Source: Acidovorax radicis
GTDB lineage: Bacteria > Pseudomonadota > Gammaproteobacteria > Burkholderiales > Burkholderiaceae_C
Length of the DNA: 64,000 nt
Reading direction: 5' to 3'
Assembly: GCF_020510705.1 (NCBI RefSeq)
Contig: NZ_CP075184.1
Location: 2,046,001-2,110,000 of the forward strand
Below the pieces are notes generated by a model. The model was not told the DNA's origin. It worked only from the letters and a program-made list of their open reading frames with translations, and ran no database searches. Of the stretch, positions 1-8,772 are shown piece after piece. A program made the position numbers and the translations under genes. The number at the start of each line of letters is the position of its first letter. Position 1 is the stretch's first letter.

Positions 1-664
1 TGCTGTGGCTGATGTGCCCGCCTTGGGCGATGAGGCGATGCACGCCACGGCGGTCACCGGCCCTCGTCTTCGCAAAGTGTGGATTCTTGCGGGCTTGCTG
101 GCGGGTACATCGGCCACCGTGGCACTTGCCAGTTTCGGACTGGGTCCTCCGCAAGCAAGCGCTTTGGGGGCAACGAGTGATGCTGCCGTAGTTGCTACGC
201 CTGCGCAACCCAGCCTCTCTGCCGCTTCTGTTTCTGGCCTTGCGCACGGTTCTGCTATGTCCGCTGAGGTTTCACCTCGCCGTGCTTGCGAGACCCACAT
301 GGAGGCGCAGGCGCTTGCCGACGAAGTGGTGCACACGCAGCGCTTGCCGGTCGGGGTGTCTGATGCCTGGAAGTCTTCCGCACGGTTCTGTCGTTTCGTG
401 GAGGGGCAAGAGTCTTGGGTGGTATGGCTGGAGCGCGGTGAGGCGCGCCACATCGTGGCTGCACAACCGGCGACGCTCAAGGTGCAGGCAAAGCTCAAGA
501 GCCTGGGGCTGCTCGATCCGCGCGAGCCTGGGGACGGATTTTTTGGCACCAAGACTGGGGAGGCGCTCGCCCGCTTTCAGCAGCAAAACGGCTTGGCTCC
601 TACGGGCAAGCCTGACGAATTGACCTTCTTACTTTTGGAGCATCTGGATGCATCCCCCCGCTGA
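1..664 (+). CDS. Peptidoglycan-binding membrane protein, ExeA/MshM-like C-terminal part (5' cut by window)
   Basis: The frame is open to the left edge, so the GTG at 5 need not be the start and the gene is probably partial. The visible 219 residues contain one membrane segment (about residues 25-48), a Pro/Ala/Ser-rich linker, and a C-terminal peptidoglycan-binding type 1 repeat (about 158-215; LKSLGLL, DGFFG, TGEALARFQ, NGL.PTG). GspA/ExeA and MshM proteins have an N-terminal AAA+ ATPase, a membrane helix and a periplasmic peptidoglycan-binding end, and sit next to the assembly ATPase, so this could be the tail of such a protein; the ATPase part would lie outside the window. The stop overlaps the next gene's start by 17 bases, which implies translational coupling. 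The role in anchoring a pilus or secretion machine in the wall is inferred. Confidence 0.6.
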   Translation, partial: AVADVPALGDEAMHATAVTGPRLRKVWILAGLLAGTSATVALASFGLGPPQASALGATSDAAVVATPAQPSLSAASVSGLAHGSAMSAEVSPRRACETHMEAQALADEVVHTQRLPVGVSDAWKSSARFCRFVEGQESWVVWLERGEARHIVAAQPATLKVQAKLKSLGLLDPREPGDGFFGTKTGEALARFQQQNGLAPTGKPDELTFLLLEHLDASPR

Positions 665-2396
665 ATCATTGCCGGAGATTTCAGGCCAGTCGTTGTCCTC
701 CTCTGGCGTGTCTGTTGCAGATCGCCTGACGGTTCTCAAAGAAAAGAGCCCCTCGTTGGGCGCTGCGTTGGTCAATGCGGGGTTGGTGTCAGCGGTGGCC
801 ATCGACTACGTATTGCAAAAGCAAAAGATCGAGAAGGTGCCCATGGGTGCTCTTCTCGTGGAATTGGGCTTTGTCAGTGCCAATGAAGTGGCCCGCCAGT
901 TGGCGGGCCAGCGTGGCCTGCGGTTTATCAGTTCCGATGAAATGCCAGAGCCTGACGCGGCAGTCGCAGGATTCTTCAACCGCGCTTTGTGTTTGACGTA
1001 TGGGTTCTTGCCGGTGCGTGAGAACGACGACGGCTTGATTGACGTGGTGCTGGGCGACGCACAGCCAGACGCGGTCAGCGAGTTGGTGCAGCGCAAACTG
1101 GGCAAGGGCTGCCACTTCTATCAAGGCGAGTTCGACAGCGTTGCACAGGCCATCCAGCAACACTATTACTTTGCCGAGCACCCCCCGGCACAGTTGATCG
1201 AGAGCGAGGTGCGCAAGCTCGAAGCGGACGTAGACCGCGCTTACAGCCCAGCGCGGCTGCTGGAGCACATGTTGCACTTGGCTGTGCGTGAGCGCGCCAC
1301 CGATATTCACCTTGCGCCCACAGCGCGCAGCCGCTCGGTGCTGTTGCGGGTGGATGGCGTACTCCGCCCGGTTTTTGCACTGTCTCCCGCGCTGGACCGC
1401 CTGGTGGTTTTCGTCAAGCTGCAAGCCGACATGGACGCCAGCGAGCAGCGCCTGCCGCAGGACGGCAGCTTCACTGCGGTGGTGATGGAGCAAACCTACG
1501 CCATTCGCGTGTCCACGCTCATCTCCGAGTTCGGCGAGCGCATGGTGCTGCGCTTGCTGCCCGAGCGCAGCAACCTGGACAAGCTCGCTGACCTTGGATT
1601 TCTGAAGGACGACGTTGCGGTGATGGCGAAGGCCTTCTCGCGGCCGCATGGGTTGATTCTTATCACCGGGCCCACGGGCTCGGGCAAGAGCACCACCTTG
1701 CATGCCGCGCTGCGCATGCAACCGCTCATTGAGCGTAACGTGCTGACGGTGGAAGATCCCGTGGAATACCGCGTTCCCGTGGCTTGCCAGACGGAAGTGA
1801 ACCGCCGTGCGGGCTATGAGTTTTCCAACGCGATGCGGCATTTTCTTCGGCATGATCCCGACATCATTCTGGTGGGCGAGATCCGCGACTCGGAAACCGC
1901 GCGTGCGGCGCTGGATGCGTCTTCCACTGGCCACCTTGTGCTGTCGACTCTGCACGTTGGCACCATCTTTGGCGTCATGCCCCGGCTCAAGCTGCTGGGC
2001 GTGGATGCAGAGACGATTGCCGAAAACCTGGTGGCCGTCATCAATCAACGCCTGGTGCGGCGCATCTGCCCGCACTGCGTGCGGCCACGCCTGGCAACGG
2101 ACGACGAGCGCCGGTGGTTGGGGCAGGCGCATGAGGATGAAACCGTCCAGGTCTTCCATGGCGCGGGTTGCAACCACTGCCGCGATACCGGGTACCTGGG
2201 CCGCCTGCCGGTCTACGAGATGCTCGTTGTCAACCGTGATCTGGCCGACGCTATTGCGTCGGACGCTTCACGCGCTGAAATGCGCCAGCGTGCGCTGGCT
2301 GCCGGTATGCGCCCTATCTTGACCTTGGCACGCCATCGAGTGCTCGCGGGTGAAACCACCATGGAAGAAATTCTGCGCACGGTCGGTGAGGACTGA
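648..2396 (+). CDS. GspE/PilB-family assembly ATPase with N-terminal MshEN domain
   Basis: This 582-residue cytoplasmic ATPase would power pilus or pseudopilus assembly. Residues about 36-90 form a MshEN domain: two LGxxL..xG..xxxxx..L..Q-type repeats (SLGAALVNAG...VLQKQ, then MGALLVELGF...LAGQ). This is the cyclic-di-GMP-binding module known from MshE. The secretion ATPase core follows, with Walker A GPTGSGKST at 341-349, an Asp-box/Walker B stretch around 405-414 (DIILVGEIRD), and a C-terminal zinc site made of two CxxC pairs (CPHC, CNHC). The ATG at 648 has a TTGGAG ribosome-binding site just upstream inside the preceding gene. The platform protein follows after 10 bases. MshE-like is preferred to GspE because of the MshEN domain and the upstream peptidoglycan-binding protein. 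One repeat begins with Ser instead of the usual Arg/Lys. Confidence 0.92.
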   Translation: MHPPAESLPEISGQSLSSSGVSVADRLTVLKEKSPSLGAALVNAGLVSAVAIDYVLQKQKIEKVPMGALLVELGFVSANEVARQLAGQRGLRFISSDEMPEPDAAVAGFFNRALCLTYGFLPVRENDDGLIDVVLGDAQPDAVSELVQRKLGKGCHFYQGEFDSVAQAIQQHYYFAEHPPAQLIESEVRKLEADVDRAYSPARLLEHMLHLAVRERATDIHLAPTARSRSVLLRVDGVLRPVFALSPALDRLVVFVKLQADMDASEQRLPQDGSFTAVVMEQTYAIRVSTLISEFGERMVLRLLPERSNLDKLADLGFLKDDVAVMAKAFSRPHGLILITGPTGSGKSTTLHAALRMQPLIERNVLTVEDPVEYRVPVACQTEVNRRAGYEFSNAMRHFLRHDPDIILVGEIRDSETARAALDASSTGHLVLSTLHVGTIFGVMPRLKLLGVDAETIAENLVAVINQRLVRRICPHCVRPRLATDDERRWLGQAHEDETVQVFHGAGCNHCRDTGYLGRLPVYEMLVVNRDLADAIASDASRAEMRQRALAAGMRPILTLARHRVLAGETTMEEILRTVGED

Positions 2397-2406
2397 GAGC
2401 CATCGC

Positions 2407-3675
2407 ATGTCCAATCTCAATACATACTATTACCGGGTATTGCTGCCGCACGGGGGCGTCAGGTCTGGACTGCTGCGTCTGGCCGTCAAGCGCGACTTGT
2501 CGGCGCGCATGCGCCTGGAGTCTGACACCGAGGGCACGGTCATCAGCCTGTGGAAGTTTCCTGCCTGGCTGGGGGCCATCTCTAACGTGCTTTTGCACCT
2601 GTTTCGCCGGCAGGTGCGCAATGAAGACCTGGCGGGCTTTCTGCGCGACCTGGGGTTGATGATGCGAGCCGGTGTGCCCGCTCTTGATGCATTGGCCACC
2701 TTGGTGGATGAGAGCAACAGCGTGGGCCATCCGGCCATGGCCGCAGTGGCCCGCAACATGTTGGACGACCTGAACGCTGGCGTGGGCATGACCGAGGCGT
2801 TCAATCGGCACCCCAACGTGTTCCCTGAGACCGTGCGCAACCTTATCTCCATTGGCGACCAGACCGGCACGCTCGACAAGATGCTGAGCGAGGCGGCCGA
2901 GCACGTGGAACGCATGATCAACATCAAGCGCGACGTCAAGACCGCGCTCATCTACCCGGCCTTTGTGTTTGCCACCATCATCGGCGTGGCGATCTTCTGG
3001 ATCTACTACGTGGTGCCCAACATGGCGCGGCTGTTCAAGCAACTGCAGGCCAAGCTGCCCCCCATTACGGAAGGTCTAGTGGCATTCGCAGACCTGCTGT
3101 CCACCCATCTTCCCTGGGTGTTGCTGGTCACGGCCATCGTGGTGTCGATCGGGGTCATTGCCTTCAGGCGATCAGAGCGCTTCCAGCTCGCTACCTACAC
3201 CCTCATGCACCGTCTGCCAATCGCGCGAACGCTGCTGGTTTCCTCAGGCATGGCGCACATCACGGAGCACCTTTCGATCCTGGTGCGCGCGGGGGTGGAT
3301 ATGGTGTCGAGCCTGCGCGTTCTGGGCCGTGCAACCAAGAACCGGTACTACCGCACGCGTCTCATCCATGTGGCGGAGTCCGTATCGCGCGGGGAATCGA
3401 TGTCATCGTCGATGAGGCGCGTAGGCGGTTTTCCAGCCATGGCCGTGCGCATGATTTCGGTGGGCGAAGAGTCTGGCAGTCTGGACCAGCAACTCTCGCA
3501 TCTGGCGGCAGACTATCGCAAGCGCCTGGAGGTGCTGGTGAAGTCGCTGGCAGAGATCCTTAAGCCCTTGATCATCTTGATTGCGGGGGGATTGTTCCTG
3601 TTCCTGATTGTTGCTCTGTTATTGCCTGTGTATGACTTGGTGCGACAGTCAGTCAATCAAAGCATGGGGCGGTGA
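2407..3675 (+). CDS. GspF/PilC-family inner-membrane platform protein
   Basis: A 422-residue inner-membrane protein with two GspF domains (about residues 75-200 and 280-405). Each carries the family hallmarks: FLRDLGLMMRAGVPALDAL and ISIGDQTGTLDKML in the first half, and LSILVRAGVDM and ISVGEESGSLDQQL in the second. Three membrane helices are visible: about 178-200, 236-255 and the C-terminal 390-412. It is the cytoplasmic-face platform that couples the ATPase to pilin extraction. An ORF extends upstream to 2350, but the ATG at 2407, 10 bases after the ATPase stop, is the sensible start. The N-terminal ~70 residues are less typical. Confidence 0.92.
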   Translation: MSNLNTYYYRVLLPHGGVRSGLLRLAVKRDLSARMRLESDTEGTVISLWKFPAWLGAISNVLLHLFRRQVRNEDLAGFLRDLGLMMRAGVPALDALATLVDESNSVGHPAMAAVARNMLDDLNAGVGMTEAFNRHPNVFPETVRNLISIGDQTGTLDKMLSEAAEHVERMINIKRDVKTALIYPAFVFATIIGVAIFWIYYVVPNMARLFKQLQAKLPPITEGLVAFADLLSTHLPWVLLVTAIVVSIGVIAFRRSERFQLATYTLMHRLPIARTLLVSSGMAHITEHLSILVRAGVDMVSSLRVLGRATKNRYYRTRLIHVAESVSRGESMSSSMRRVGGFPAMAVRMISVGEESGSLDQQLSHLAADYRKRLEVLVKSLAEILKPLIILIAGGLFLFLIVALLLPVYDLVRQSVNQSMGR

Positions 3676-3677
3676 AG

Positions 3678-3806
3678 ATGCGCAGCATGATGACATCCAC
3701 CACCCATCGTGGCCCACGGGGTGTGTATTTGCACAGACTCACGCGGGCTGAACTTTGCCTATCGTTGGCCAAAGGTTGCCTGTTGATTCTGGCGGGGTGG
3801 CAATGA
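3678..3806 (+). CDS. Possible 42-residue coupled small ORF
   Basis: Directly after the platform-protein stop there is an ATG-started frame of 42 codons whose TGA overlaps the ATG of the next gene (ATGA at 3803-3806). The product begins MRSMMTSTTHRG and ends with a hydrophobic stretch (LCLSLAKGCLLILAGW). I do not recognise it. The exact stop-start overlap is the main argument that it is translated, perhaps only as a coupling leader; it may also be chance. Confidence 0.25.
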   Translation: MRSMMTSTTHRGPRGVYLHRLTRAELCLSLAKGCLLILAGWQ

Positions 3807-4414
3807 AAAAGTCTGTGTTGATCGGCGGCAGCCTGGCTCTGCTCGTACTTGGCATTGTGTTCTTCGCTGGGTGGACGGCGCGAGGGAGGGGCGCTGACAG
3901 TCTCGTTTCCCCAGTCCCTCGGTTAACGACCGCACCGCCGTCAAATCAGGGCAGCTCTGCCAGCCCGATGTCCCATCCTTCCGAAGAGTTGGCGTCGTCC
4001 GGGAAGCCTCCGGCAGCAGTGGCTCCTGCAACAACTTCCTCTGCTCCACTTTCGCCTGATGAACGTCGCAAGCGTTTGGCCCAAGTGCGGTCCGATATTG
4101 CGGCAATGATGTCTAACGGAGCGCTCGGTTCGCCCCAGAAAGCGTTGGCACTCATCGATGAGCTGGAGCAACTGTCGCCAGGAAATACAGACCCGCGCTA
4201 TTTTCAAACGCTTCGGAACATGTTGGAAAGCACGGCCAAGGTTCAGGCGCTCAATGCGGAGTTGCAGCGGATCTCGGGCAGCTCCAAACCTGAAGACATC
4301 GCGCGTCGCCAAGAGGTATTGAGTCAGTTGCAGCAGATCAGCGCGCGTATCAGTGCTGATGCCGCTGATCTCCAATCCAGCGTGCGACGGCCGTCCGCAG
4401 CGGGGAAATCGTGA
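3803..4414 (+). CDS. Bitopic accessory protein of the pseudopilin locus, unknown family
   Basis: 203 residues. A short cytoplasmic start (MKKS) is followed by one membrane helix (about 5-25), a Pro/Ser/Thr-rich linker (about 30-85) and a predicted helical domain (about 90-195) with heptad-like spacing (LDELEQL, LNAELQRI, RRQEVLSQLQQI). That topology, N-in with a periplasmic coiled coil, is what assembly-platform proteins of the PilN/PilO or GspM type show, but I see no sequence match, so this is positional inference. A GGCGGGG run precedes the ATG. The stop overlaps the next start (TGATG at 4412-4416). A longer frame to 3755 exists but lacks support. Confidence 0.6.
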   Translation: MKKSVLIGGSLALLVLGIVFFAGWTARGRGADSLVSPVPRLTTAPPSNQGSSASPMSHPSEELASSGKPPAAVAPATTSSAPLSPDERRKRLAQVRSDIAAMMSNGALGSPQKALALIDELEQLSPGNTDPRYFQTLRNMLESTAKVQALNAELQRISGSSKPEDIARRQEVLSQLQQISARISADAADLQSSVRRPSAAGKS

Positions 4415-5199
4415 TGACGCGGGGCTTCTTGCTGCGGACGCGTATTCGCATGCGTCGGTTGCAGTCCGGCTTTTCGGCGATCGAGCTGGCTGTTGCTCTG
4501 GTGGTGGTGGGCCTCTTGTCTTGGGCGTCATTCAGCGCGTACGAGACCGTTTCCGCACAGCAGCAGCTTGAAAGGGGCCGAGCACAGGCACAACAGCTGC
4601 AGTCGATATTGCGCGCCTTTTCCCTTCGCTATGGGCGTCTGCCTTGTCCTGACGTGGGCGCAGTGGCGAATGGCTATGAGTCGCTGACCGCTGGCGAGTG
4701 TTCCAGCGGTAGCCAGTTGGGTTGGTTTCCATATGTCAGTTTGGGGCTGGAGATTCCGACGCTACAGCACCGTGCCCGCTACGCGGTGTTTCGTGCAGCC
4801 AACGCAGATCCGTTGCTGGACGCAGATCTGGCCATCTCCAAGGAGCGTACCGGCGACTCCGTCAACGAAGCCAACTACCTTGACGTCACGGATTTGATTG
4901 CGGCGCTTGTGAATGCGGCCGCGCTTCCTTTGTCCACCGGCCGCGCCTATCTCACGGGAGATGAAGGATCGGCTGGGGTCATTGATTGCGTGTCGAACGC
5001 CGTAATGCCAGTGGCCTATTGGGTGGTGGTGCCGCTCCAAGACAAGGACAACGATGGCAGTCGCCTGGATACACCCCATACGAGCGCCAGCCTGTGTGCA
5101 GCAAGTCCTTCGGCACCGCTGAGGTTTGCTTCCGATGATGTGGTGGTGGCCGAGTCACCCGCACAGTTGGCTGGCTGGCTGCGTGCAAGTTTGCCGTAG
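4414..5199 (+). CDS. Pseudopilin with LPCP-type ectodomain (smallest of four paralogues)
   Basis: 261 residues. A 19-residue basic leader ends in Gly19, followed by Phe20 and a Glu at mature position 5 (G|FSAIEL), the canonical prepilin peptidase site, then the hydrophobic helix. The ectodomain shows block A, RLPCPD at 75-80 followed by a GEC and GWFPYVSLGL; block B, a DKDNDG acidic loop at 210-215 that looks like a Ca2+ site; and block C, SDDVVVA with an SPAQLAGWL tail. The same blocks recur in the next three genes, but this one ends after block C. The ATG at 4414 overlaps the preceding stop; an internal ATG at 4450 would give a short 7-residue leader and cannot be excluded. Probably a minor pseudopilin. 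Confidence 0.8.
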   Translation: MTRGFLLRTRIRMRRLQSGFSAIELAVALVVVGLLSWASFSAYETVSAQQQLERGRAQAQQLQSILRAFSLRYGRLPCPDVGAVANGYESLTAGECSSGSQLGWFPYVSLGLEIPTLQHRARYAVFRAANADPLLDADLAISKERTGDSVNEANYLDVTDLIAALVNAAALPLSTGRAYLTGDEGSAGVIDCVSNAVMPVAYWVVVPLQDKDNDGSRLDTPHTSASLCAASPSAPLRFASDDVVVAESPAQLAGWLRASLP

Positions 5200-5221
5200 C
5201 CGCATTCGAGACCAATAACTC

Positions 5222-7546
5222 ATGTTCATGTTGATATTTGCCTTTGCTCACCTGGCTGGAGGGCCTTCGCGGGAGGTACCGAGCCTTGGCGTTGGCGCTT
5301 TCGAATTGCGCGGGCCTCATTCCAGGCAGAACGGTTCGTTCTCGGGCACTGGCTTGCGATGCAGCGAGGGTGCGTCGTGCTATCGCTCGCGCGGCTTTGG
5401 GATGGTGCAGGTGCTACTTCTCATTGCCGTTTTGGCGGGTCTGGCGACCATGGGCTACCTGCAATGGCGTGAACGTTCTGCGGTGGAGTCTTCACGCCAG
5501 GAGCGGCAGGCGTTGGCCCAGGCGGACCGCGCCATTGTGACGTTTGCCACGGTCATGCGGCGCTTGCCTTGTCCCGATACCAACCGTGATGGTCTGGAAG
5601 ACTGTGGCGCTGGCGACCAGAAAGGCTGGCTGCCCTCCGTGTCGCTGCGACTGGCAGGGGCAGACCCTGGCGTTGATGTGGGCCAGTTGCGCTACCTCGT
5701 GCAGCGAGGCGGCGGAGCGAACGATCTGACCGTGCTGGACGACGCATGGCGACCCCTTGAATACGACACCACAGGCAAGACCTATGCCATGCGTGCAACC
5801 ACTGCAGCGGGGGGCGCCTACAAGGCAGACATTCAGACATTGGCGGATCTGTGTCAGCGTCTGGAGGATGGGCGCAAAACACCTTACGCGGCGGGTATGG
5901 CGGAGGTGAGGTCGTCTCCCGTTCGCACGGTGGCGTACGCGCTGGTTCATCCTGGTAATGACGACGCAGATGGGAACGGATCGCTCTTCGATGGGGCGAA
6001 CGCCTCTGCAGACAGCGCCGTGGAAGACCCGGTGCGTCGGCCATTGCTGGCCCGTTACAACGACATCGTCATGGAGCACTCCTACGTGAGCCTGCTCGCC
6101 GGGCTGCATTGCGCTCCCCTGATCGACTCCATCAACACCGTGGCATTGGCGCACGATGTGGTGACACAGGTGGACGATCTGCGGACCGGCAACATCGCTG
6201 CGGCAAAACAAGCTGTCGTTTTCGCTGCCCTGGGGGCGGCGATCACGGCGGCAGATATGACGGGCACGATTCTGGGTGGCATTTCCGATGCGGGTAATGC
6301 TGCTGTGGAGTGGGCGATTTGCGCAGCGACTCTGGGGCTCGCTGTAAACGCTTGCGCCGCTGCGCCACAACACACTGCTGCCGTGGCGCTGACGGGCGGC
6401 GTGTTGTATGCCAACGGCGTTTCGGTGGGGCTGAACGTTGTGGCTGCTGTGATGGCAGGCAATGCGCTGGCGCTGGCCGACAGCTCTGTCGATGCGTCCA
6501 CGCTCACATGCCCATCCACCGACTACACGCAAACGCTCGCAGCTGCGAAAAAGGAGTGGGACGATGCTGTAGCGGACCGCAACACGCTCATCACAAAAAT
6601 CAACGACAAAACCAATGAGCTGAACGCGGCCAACGTTGCGCGCACCATTGCGATCAACAACCTGGTAGCGCAGGTGCGCGCCGGAGGCACCTCCACCAGC
6701 ATTGACTCTCGGATACTGCCGGTCCTGGATGCAGCGACCACCTGGGAGTCCAATTCGTTCTCCTTGACCGCCGCCACAATGCGCCGCGACAACTATCAGA
6801 CGGCGGTAACGCAGTGGACCAATCAGGTGGCTACCTACGCCAACATGCTGGCCAACCGAACCACGATGATCTCCCAGCTCAATGTCGACATAGCGGCACT
6901 GGACGCACAAATTGCCACCACCACCGACCCCGCAGTGAAGGCCGCGCTGCAGAAACAGAGGCTGGAGAAGACTTCGCAGTTGACTCTACTTAACGACCCC
7001 GTTGCCCTCCAGGCGGAGTACGACAAGGCGGTGACCGAGCGGACCAACGCGCAAAACAACCTCAATGCAGCCCAGAGTGATCTGTCGGCTGCCCAGGCGA
7101 GCGTCGGATCTGCGCAAACGATTTTTCAGACGGCCTATTCCAATTTGAGCAATGCCGGGCGCTACACCATCTTTGTGGGTGCGGCGGCCGCAGCGACTGG
7201 GTGCACGACCACGTCTGCCGGCGTATGCCAAGCGGGCGACATCGTGACATCCGCAGGTATCCAGGCGGCTTTGGTGGATCTCTTCGGTGGTTCATCGGTC
7301 AGCCCGGACCCGGATGCCAAGTATCTGAAACCTATCAAGCTGCAAAGGGAGCTCAATGCCCTTCAGAGCCAGCTTGGCGAGGCCAACAAACGAGTGACCA
7401 ATGCCAAAAACATATACGACCAACTCAAGACACAGGCTGACAATCCTCCACCTTGCAACATCACTGGCAAGGGGGTGACACCGATGCCCCCAAGTGCCGC
7501 GTTGGATATTCTCATCAAGGTGGACGAGAAAGGGGGGACGCGATGA
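5222..7546 (+). CDS. Giant pseudopilin-like protein, LPCP ectodomain plus hydrophobic and coiled-coil extension, no Glu5
   Basis: 774 residues from the ATG at 5222. A prepilin-like site lies at Gly58|Phe59 (RG|FGMVQVLLLIAVLAGL), but mature position 5 is Gln, not Glu. This is as in GspK, the large tip pseudopilin of type II systems, which also lacks Glu5. A 58-residue leader is very long, so a start further in (for example the TTG at 5354, 14 residues before the site) is possible. The ectodomain has LPCP at 115-118, GWLPSVSLRL, a DDADGNG loop near 248-254 and YNDIVM. Beyond it come two Ala/Gly-rich hydrophobic stretches (about 328-378 and 386-420) and long Ala/Asn/Gln-rich predicted coiled coil (about 440-490 and 520-650). 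The stop overlaps the next ATG. Function unknown; a tip or adhesive subunit is a guess. Confidence 0.7.
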   Translation: MFMLIFAFAHLAGGPSREVPSLGVGAFELRGPHSRQNGSFSGTGLRCSEGASCYRSRGFGMVQVLLLIAVLAGLATMGYLQWRERSAVESSRQERQALAQADRAIVTFATVMRRLPCPDTNRDGLEDCGAGDQKGWLPSVSLRLAGADPGVDVGQLRYLVQRGGGANDLTVLDDAWRPLEYDTTGKTYAMRATTAAGGAYKADIQTLADLCQRLEDGRKTPYAAGMAEVRSSPVRTVAYALVHPGNDDADGNGSLFDGANASADSAVEDPVRRPLLARYNDIVMEHSYVSLLAGLHCAPLIDSINTVALAHDVVTQVDDLRTGNIAAAKQAVVFAALGAAITAADMTGTILGGISDAGNAAVEWAICAATLGLAVNACAAAPQHTAAVALTGGVLYANGVSVGLNVVAAVMAGNALALADSSVDASTLTCPSTDYTQTLAAAKKEWDDAVADRNTLITKINDKTNELNAANVARTIAINNLVAQVRAGGTSTSIDSRILPVLDAATTWESNSFSLTAATMRRDNYQTAVTQWTNQVATYANMLANRTTMISQLNVDIAALDAQIATTTDPAVKAALQKQRLEKTSQLTLLNDPVALQAEYDKAVTERTNAQNNLNAAQSDLSAAQASVGSAQTIFQTAYSNLSNAGRYTIFVGAAAAATGCTTTSAGVCQAGDIVTSAGIQAALVDLFGGSSVSPDPDAKYLKPIKLQRELNALQSQLGEANKRVTNAKNIYDQLKTQADNPPPCNITGKGVTPMPPSAALDILIKVDEKGGTR

Positions 7547-8772
7547 AGCGCTCCCTGCGCCGAGAGCTCGGCTTCTCGATGGTGGAGTTGGCCGTCGTGC
7601 TGGCGATCATTGGAATCATCGGCATCTTCGTATGGCGATGGGTTGTGTCCACCCGTGAGCCGATGCAGCGGCCTGCCATGCTGAGGCAGTTGGGAGAAGC
7701 ACAGGCGGCTGTGGAGGGTTTTGTGCTAGCCCACCACAGGCTGCCATGCCCAGCGGCCAATGCCAGCGGCAACGAAACCTGTGGCGACGTCACGGCTGTG
7801 CGGCTGCCCTGGAAAAGCCTGGGGCTAAGTAGCGCCTTTGGGCAGTTTCACTACGGCGTGAACCGGGGGGCGGGGCTGGACCTGGCAGCAGCGCCCGCTG
7901 CGGCCGTATCTCCAGACCTGAACATCGACTTCACCGGCATGCCGGTGATACCGACTTACCCCACGTTTTCCCCACCGATCGTAGCGTCGGCAACTGTCAC
8001 TGCGGCAGCCGCCCGAGCACAAGCCGCCATCATCGCAGCCAGCGCTCGCCGTGTCGCAGTCAACGGGTTGGATTGGTGTCGTGTGCTGCGCGGCTTCGCT
8101 TCCAATTCGGCAGTGGCCGGCACACTCACTGCTGGTAACGTGACTGACAGCATGCCAGTGGCTTATGTGCTGGTACACCCAGGCGCAAACAACCAGTTTG
8201 ACGGCAACAACGCAGTCGGCGCCAGCGCGACTTGGCGTTTTGATTTTCCGGGGCGGCCGCAGGATGCGAACTACGACGATTTGACTCTGGCGGTGGGACC
8301 CGCGGATCTGGATGCGCGGATTGGCTGCGTGGGTCGGCTGAGCGAGATGCAGGCCACTGCGCAAGGTGCCTATGCGGCATACGACAGTGCGCGTGTGATG
8401 CAGGAGTATTGGGCTTTGCGAGTGTTTGACATCACGGCGGCGGAGTCAGCGGTGCAATCTGCCGAGTCCGGTGTCGCCACAGCGGCTTTGGCCTTGGCTG
8501 TGGCTACCGCTAGCGGCGTGATCAGTATTGCGTCGGCGGCCAATTCTGAGGGAGTCACAGCATTTGTGGTGAGCATTGCAGCCGCCAACTTGGCCGTGGC
8601 AATTGCGCAAACAGTGTTCGCAGCCAAGGCGCTTGATGATGCGAAGGCTGCGCTGCAGGTGGCCAAGGAAAAGCAAGTTGCCACGGATACCTACGCCACG
8701 CAGGTGTATGACACGTTCACGCAAGTTTTGACCAATGCCACCAAATTGGATGTGAAGGGACTCAACCCATGA
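7543..8772 (+). CDS. Pseudopilin with LPCP ectodomain and hydrophobic C-terminal hairpin
   Basis: 409 residues. The leader MKRSLRRELG is cleaved before Phe11 (G|FSMVELAVVL; Glu5 present). Block A is at 66-70 (RLPCP), then NETCG and LPWKSLGL, and FHYGVNRG. Block B is degenerate (PGANNQFDGNNAVG, about 208-221; the acidic DxDxDG is lost), and block C reads NYDDLTL with a conserved Cys after it. The C-terminal third has two Ala/Val-rich hydrophobic helices (about 310-333 and 337-362) and an amphipathic tail. ATG at 7543 overlaps the previous stop (ATGA) behind an AGGGGGGA Shine-Dalgarno; the longer frame from 7453 lies inside the preceding gene. Same family as its neighbours; role unknown. Confidence 0.8.
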   Translation: MKRSLRRELGFSMVELAVVLAIIGIIGIFVWRWVVSTREPMQRPAMLRQLGEAQAAVEGFVLAHHRLPCPAANASGNETCGDVTAVRLPWKSLGLSSAFGQFHYGVNRGAGLDLAAAPAAAVSPDLNIDFTGMPVIPTYPTFSPPIVASATVTAAAARAQAAIIAASARRVAVNGLDWCRVLRGFASNSAVAGTLTAGNVTDSMPVAYVLVHPGANNQFDGNNAVGASATWRFDFPGRPQDANYDDLTLAVGPADLDARIGCVGRLSEMQATAQGAYAAYDSARVMQEYWALRVFDITAAESAVQSAESGVATAALALAVATASGVISIASAANSEGVTAFVVSIAAANLAVAIAQTVFAAKALDDAKAALQVAKEKQVATDTYATQVYDTFTQVLTNATKLDVKGLNP

